From the NCBI GenBank assembly GCA_002347025.1, contig DEAE01000029.1:3799-67798 (forward strand): 64,000 nt of DNA, read 5' to 3'. Numbering within the stretch: position 1 is the first letter of the stretch; every line of letters begins with the position of its first letter. The notes under the pieces were generated by a model. It was given only the letters and a program-made list of their open reading frames with translations. It had not been told where the DNA came from and made no database searches. The position numbers and the translations under genes are program-made. Source of the DNA: Acidobacteria bacterium UBA2990. Lineage in GTDB: Bacteria > Acidobacteriota > Vicinamibacteria > Vicinamibacterales > UBA8438. Of the stretch, positions 62,191 through 64,000 are shown one piece after another.

Positions 62191-63249
62191 TCAGCGAGTC
62201 ATATATGCCTGGCTAAAATCGTTCCGGCTGTTTGTCATAGTAAATCTTCCGTCTGACATGACCGAAGCTTGAAGCCAATGTCCTTCGCATCCTTCTGTTT
62301 CTTCCAGGTTGGCGATCATTTCAGCTTGAGTGTTGTGAGCAGGGTTGGAATCGAGAAGTGAGAGATGGCCCTGCCACACGGCTTCAACATCAGGACTTTT
62401 TAACATCCTTTCGTAGTGACTTGTTGTAACCTCGGTGTACCCTGGCGATGTGCCACCTAAACCCTTGCGAGGTCCATTGTTAACCACGATAACTTGAGGT
62501 TTGATAGCGTACAGGTGACTGGGTGCCCCGGCGTCATCCCATGCTCCATGCCGACTCGTCTGGTAAAGAGTCACTTCCCCTACCAAGTTGATAGGGCATG
62601 CCAATTCGACCTCCTTTGCCCAGTTGAAGTCCCCTAGGTCTAGAAAGGTAAAGCTCTCGAAAGTAAACAAGACCCCTATGCTTCGTTGGTTTTCCGGACT
62701 TGCTTGTGGCTTCTGCACCGCGTTCGCACATAGGGCATTGACCGCACCTCCGTTGATAGGGCTCTGGATAAGCCTTTCATCTGATGCCACTATATCGATC
62801 AAAACAGGACCAAAAGGAATCTGGTCTCCGGCCGACACAGCCACTCGTTTCCCATCACAGACTCTGAGATAAGCGTCAACCCATTGTTGATTGCTCGGTT
62901 CTGTGTTGGTTCCGTGGTCATAACATTTACCGATTGGGATCATCTCGGCCAGCCCATTCAACCCACCAACATGATCTCGATGGAAATGCGTTATTACTAA
63001 GTGATCAATCCTGACGACACCTGCTTCCTGGGTCGCTTCGAATATTCGCAGGGCGTCCCGGTTGTCATCCGACGGGAAACCGGTATCCACTAGCAGGGAT
63101 TCGCCATTCGGTGAAATCAAAAGAGTCGCTGCGCCACCCTCAACATCAACCCAGTAGATGTCAAAGGACTGAGCTTGGATCTGTACGTGACAAATCGCAA
63201 TCCAGAAAGCAGCCGCCAACCAGATATTCCGGTTTCTTGAAATAGTCAT
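62191..63249 (-). CDS. Secreted ComEC-like metallo-beta-lactamase protein
   Basis: A 352-residue protein with a Sec signal (about 1-26). The MBL domain is of the ComEC/Rec2 C-terminal type: FDIYWVDVEGGAATLLISPNG, SLLVDTGFPSDDNRDA, LVITHFHRDHVGGLNGLAEM, FTFLDLGDFNWAKE, VTLYQTSRHGAWDDAG. Metal ligands of HxHxDH are present, but no membrane channel domain. Unlike ComEC, this is a free periplasmic enzyme; the substrate is unknown. Five cysteines in the mature part. Confidence 0.82.
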   Translation of the reverse strand: MTISRNRNIWLAAAFWIAICHVQIQAQSFDIYWVDVEGGAATLLISPNGESLLVDTGFPSDDNRDALRIFEATQEAGVVRIDHLVITHFHRDHVGGLNGLAEMIPIGKCYDHGTNTEPSNQQWVDAYLRVCDGKRVAVSAGDQIPFGPVLIDIVASDERLIQSPINGGAVNALCANAVQKPQASPENQRSIGVLFTFESFTFLDLGDFNWAKEVELACPINLVGEVTLYQTSRHGAWDDAGAPSHLYAIKPQVIVVNNGPRKGLGGTSPGYTEVTTSHYERMLKSPDVEAVWQGHLSLLDSNPAHNTQAEMIANLEETEGCEGHWLQASVMSDGRFTMTNSRNDFSQAYMTR

Positions 63250-63376
63250 ACATCCCCCACCAGATAGTATCGTTTCCGTCCCCCTTTGAGACTACATTTA
63301 CCAGGGCCTTCACTAAGACTTTACCCCCTCTCCGGAAGTCGGGCTTGGCGGACAGGTCTGAGAGAGGTTCAAGTCT

Positions 63377-64000
63377 CTATTTGAAACTTAGTGTGACTTG
63401 GTATCCAGCATACTTCCGCACATTGATTACACATTTCTCAAAAATCAGGTACTGACCTTTGATCCCAAGCAAGCTGTCCTCTAACAGAGGGAACTTGTCA
63501 AGATTGTGCGCCTGAACCTTTTCTGGATATTTCATTACCGGATAGTCGATCTCCACAACCGCTGCATGGGGTAGTAGGCTTCCTTTAAATGAGCTACCAG
63601 CTTGTCCAAGCAACTCATCACGGTATTCCCGGAGGTCAATGGCTGGGGGTGCACCTTTTAGCATTTTTCGCCAATCCGTTCTGTCGGATACAAACTCTTT
63701 GAGAACCACCTCTGCAAGGCCCGCCTCTAACCTGGTGCCAACAGTCAGAATAGGCAGGGCCTGACTAGCACCTTGATCTATCCAGCGGGTGGTCTGCTGG
63801 CTCTGACGGGTGATTCCAACTTTGAGTCCTGAGGAATTCGCTAGATACACGGTGTGTGGAACCTGACAATGTTGGTCGCCCCAGTCCGGTTCCCGGCAGG
63901 TACCTTCGGCATAGTGGCAGGTCTCTGGTTTGACTATGCACATGTCGCATTGCGCCAACGATCGGAAACAAGGATAACAATAGCCCTGATTAAAACTTTT
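63377..64000 (-). CDS. DUF2797 protein (5' part beyond window)
   Basis: The frame stays open to the right edge, so the N-terminus is missing. The first visible residues, SFNQGYCYPCFRSLAQCDMC, continue directly into the rest. 207 residues are visible. A cysteine-rich part (YCYPC, CDMC, ETCHYAEGTC, DQHC) suggests one or two zinc sites. TVYLANSSGLKVGITR and RWIDQGASQALPILTVGTRLEAGLAE then resemble the GIY-YIG-like part of DUF2797. Family of unknown function. Confidence 0.82.
   Translation of the reverse strand, partial: KSFNQGYCYPCFRSLAQCDMCIVKPETCHYAEGTCREPDWGDQHCQVPHTVYLANSSGLKVGITRQSQQTTRWIDQGASQALPILTVGTRLEAGLAEVVLKEFVSDRTDWRKMLKGAPPAIDLREYRDELLGQAGSSFKGSLLPHAAVVEIDYPVMKYPEKVQAHNLDKFPLLEDSLLGIKGQYLIFEKCVINVRKYAGYQVTLSFK

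Noticed and set aside
1..64000. CRISPR arrays, insertion sequences, phage genes, rRNA
   Set aside because: No regularly spaced repeats, transposase or integrase frames, phage structural genes or rRNA sequence were seen while reading both strands.

Overview
The window is a continuous stretch of chromosome from a Gram-negative bacterium. It has a complete Tol-Pal system, LPS-export genes (lptB and a large lptC/lptA-type gene), sigma-54, and lipoprotein and Tat signals. The accessory half carries secreted PQQ propellers, Tat-exported DUF1552 proteins, cytochrome-like DUF1592-family proteins and exported ankyrin-repeat proteins. That mix is most like environmental, probably marine, Acidobacteriota (Vicinamibacteria-like). 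The assignment is inferred from gene content; no rRNA gene is present to prove it. I see no phage, insertion sequence, CRISPR array, integrase or defence locus.

Layout. 1-0.99 kb: the amino-terminal part of recN, cut by the window edge. 1.0-6.4 kb: a tolQ-tolR-tolA-tolB-pal-cpoB operon behind a good sigma-70-type promoter, followed by ssb. 7.0-13.1 kb (minus strand): a cupin gene, then lptCA, lptB, rpoN and rapZ in transcription order, without the hpf and ptsN genes that often sit there. 13.2-20.6 kb: a small membrane protein, then recJ, dnaE and guaA. 20.7-27.7 kb: a BamB-like propeller with a SPOR domain, pssA, rimI, tsaB and mutS. 27.8-32.3 kb: a flavin amine-oxidase-like gene, an operon of a membrane TPR protein with aguB and aguA (agmatine to putrescine), and tRNA-Arg(CCU). 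32.5-38.9 kb: a mixed set comprising a lipoprotein, a secreted metallo-beta-lactamase-fold hydrolase, a protein with a PARP-type zinc finger, an NTF2-like secreted protein, a GT-C-like membrane protein and an HEGGH membrane protein.

39.06-39.66 kb holds the most striking gene. It is a DsbA/FrnE-family thiol oxidoreductase whose active site reads U-P-W-C, with an in-frame TGA at the first active-site cysteine. A SECIS-like hairpin with a GG apical loop lies about 20 nt downstream. Ordinary gene callers would start the protein after the TGA and lose the catalytic site. It is followed by a double-length UxaA-family (altronate/galactarate dehydratase-like) gene.

42.6-50.2 kb and 53.5-62.1 kb are two related minus-strand clusters, separated by plus-strand rlmKL and rbgA. 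Each has an ankyrin protein, a DUF1552 protein, a DUF1587/1592/1588/1585-type protein with c-type heme motifs and a PQQ propeller enzyme; the second also has a secreted protein of unknown function. Tat, Sec and heme features suggest an extracytoplasmic oxidation system of unknown substrate. The window ends with a secreted ComEC-like metallo-beta-lactamase protein and a DUF2797 gene cut by the right edge.
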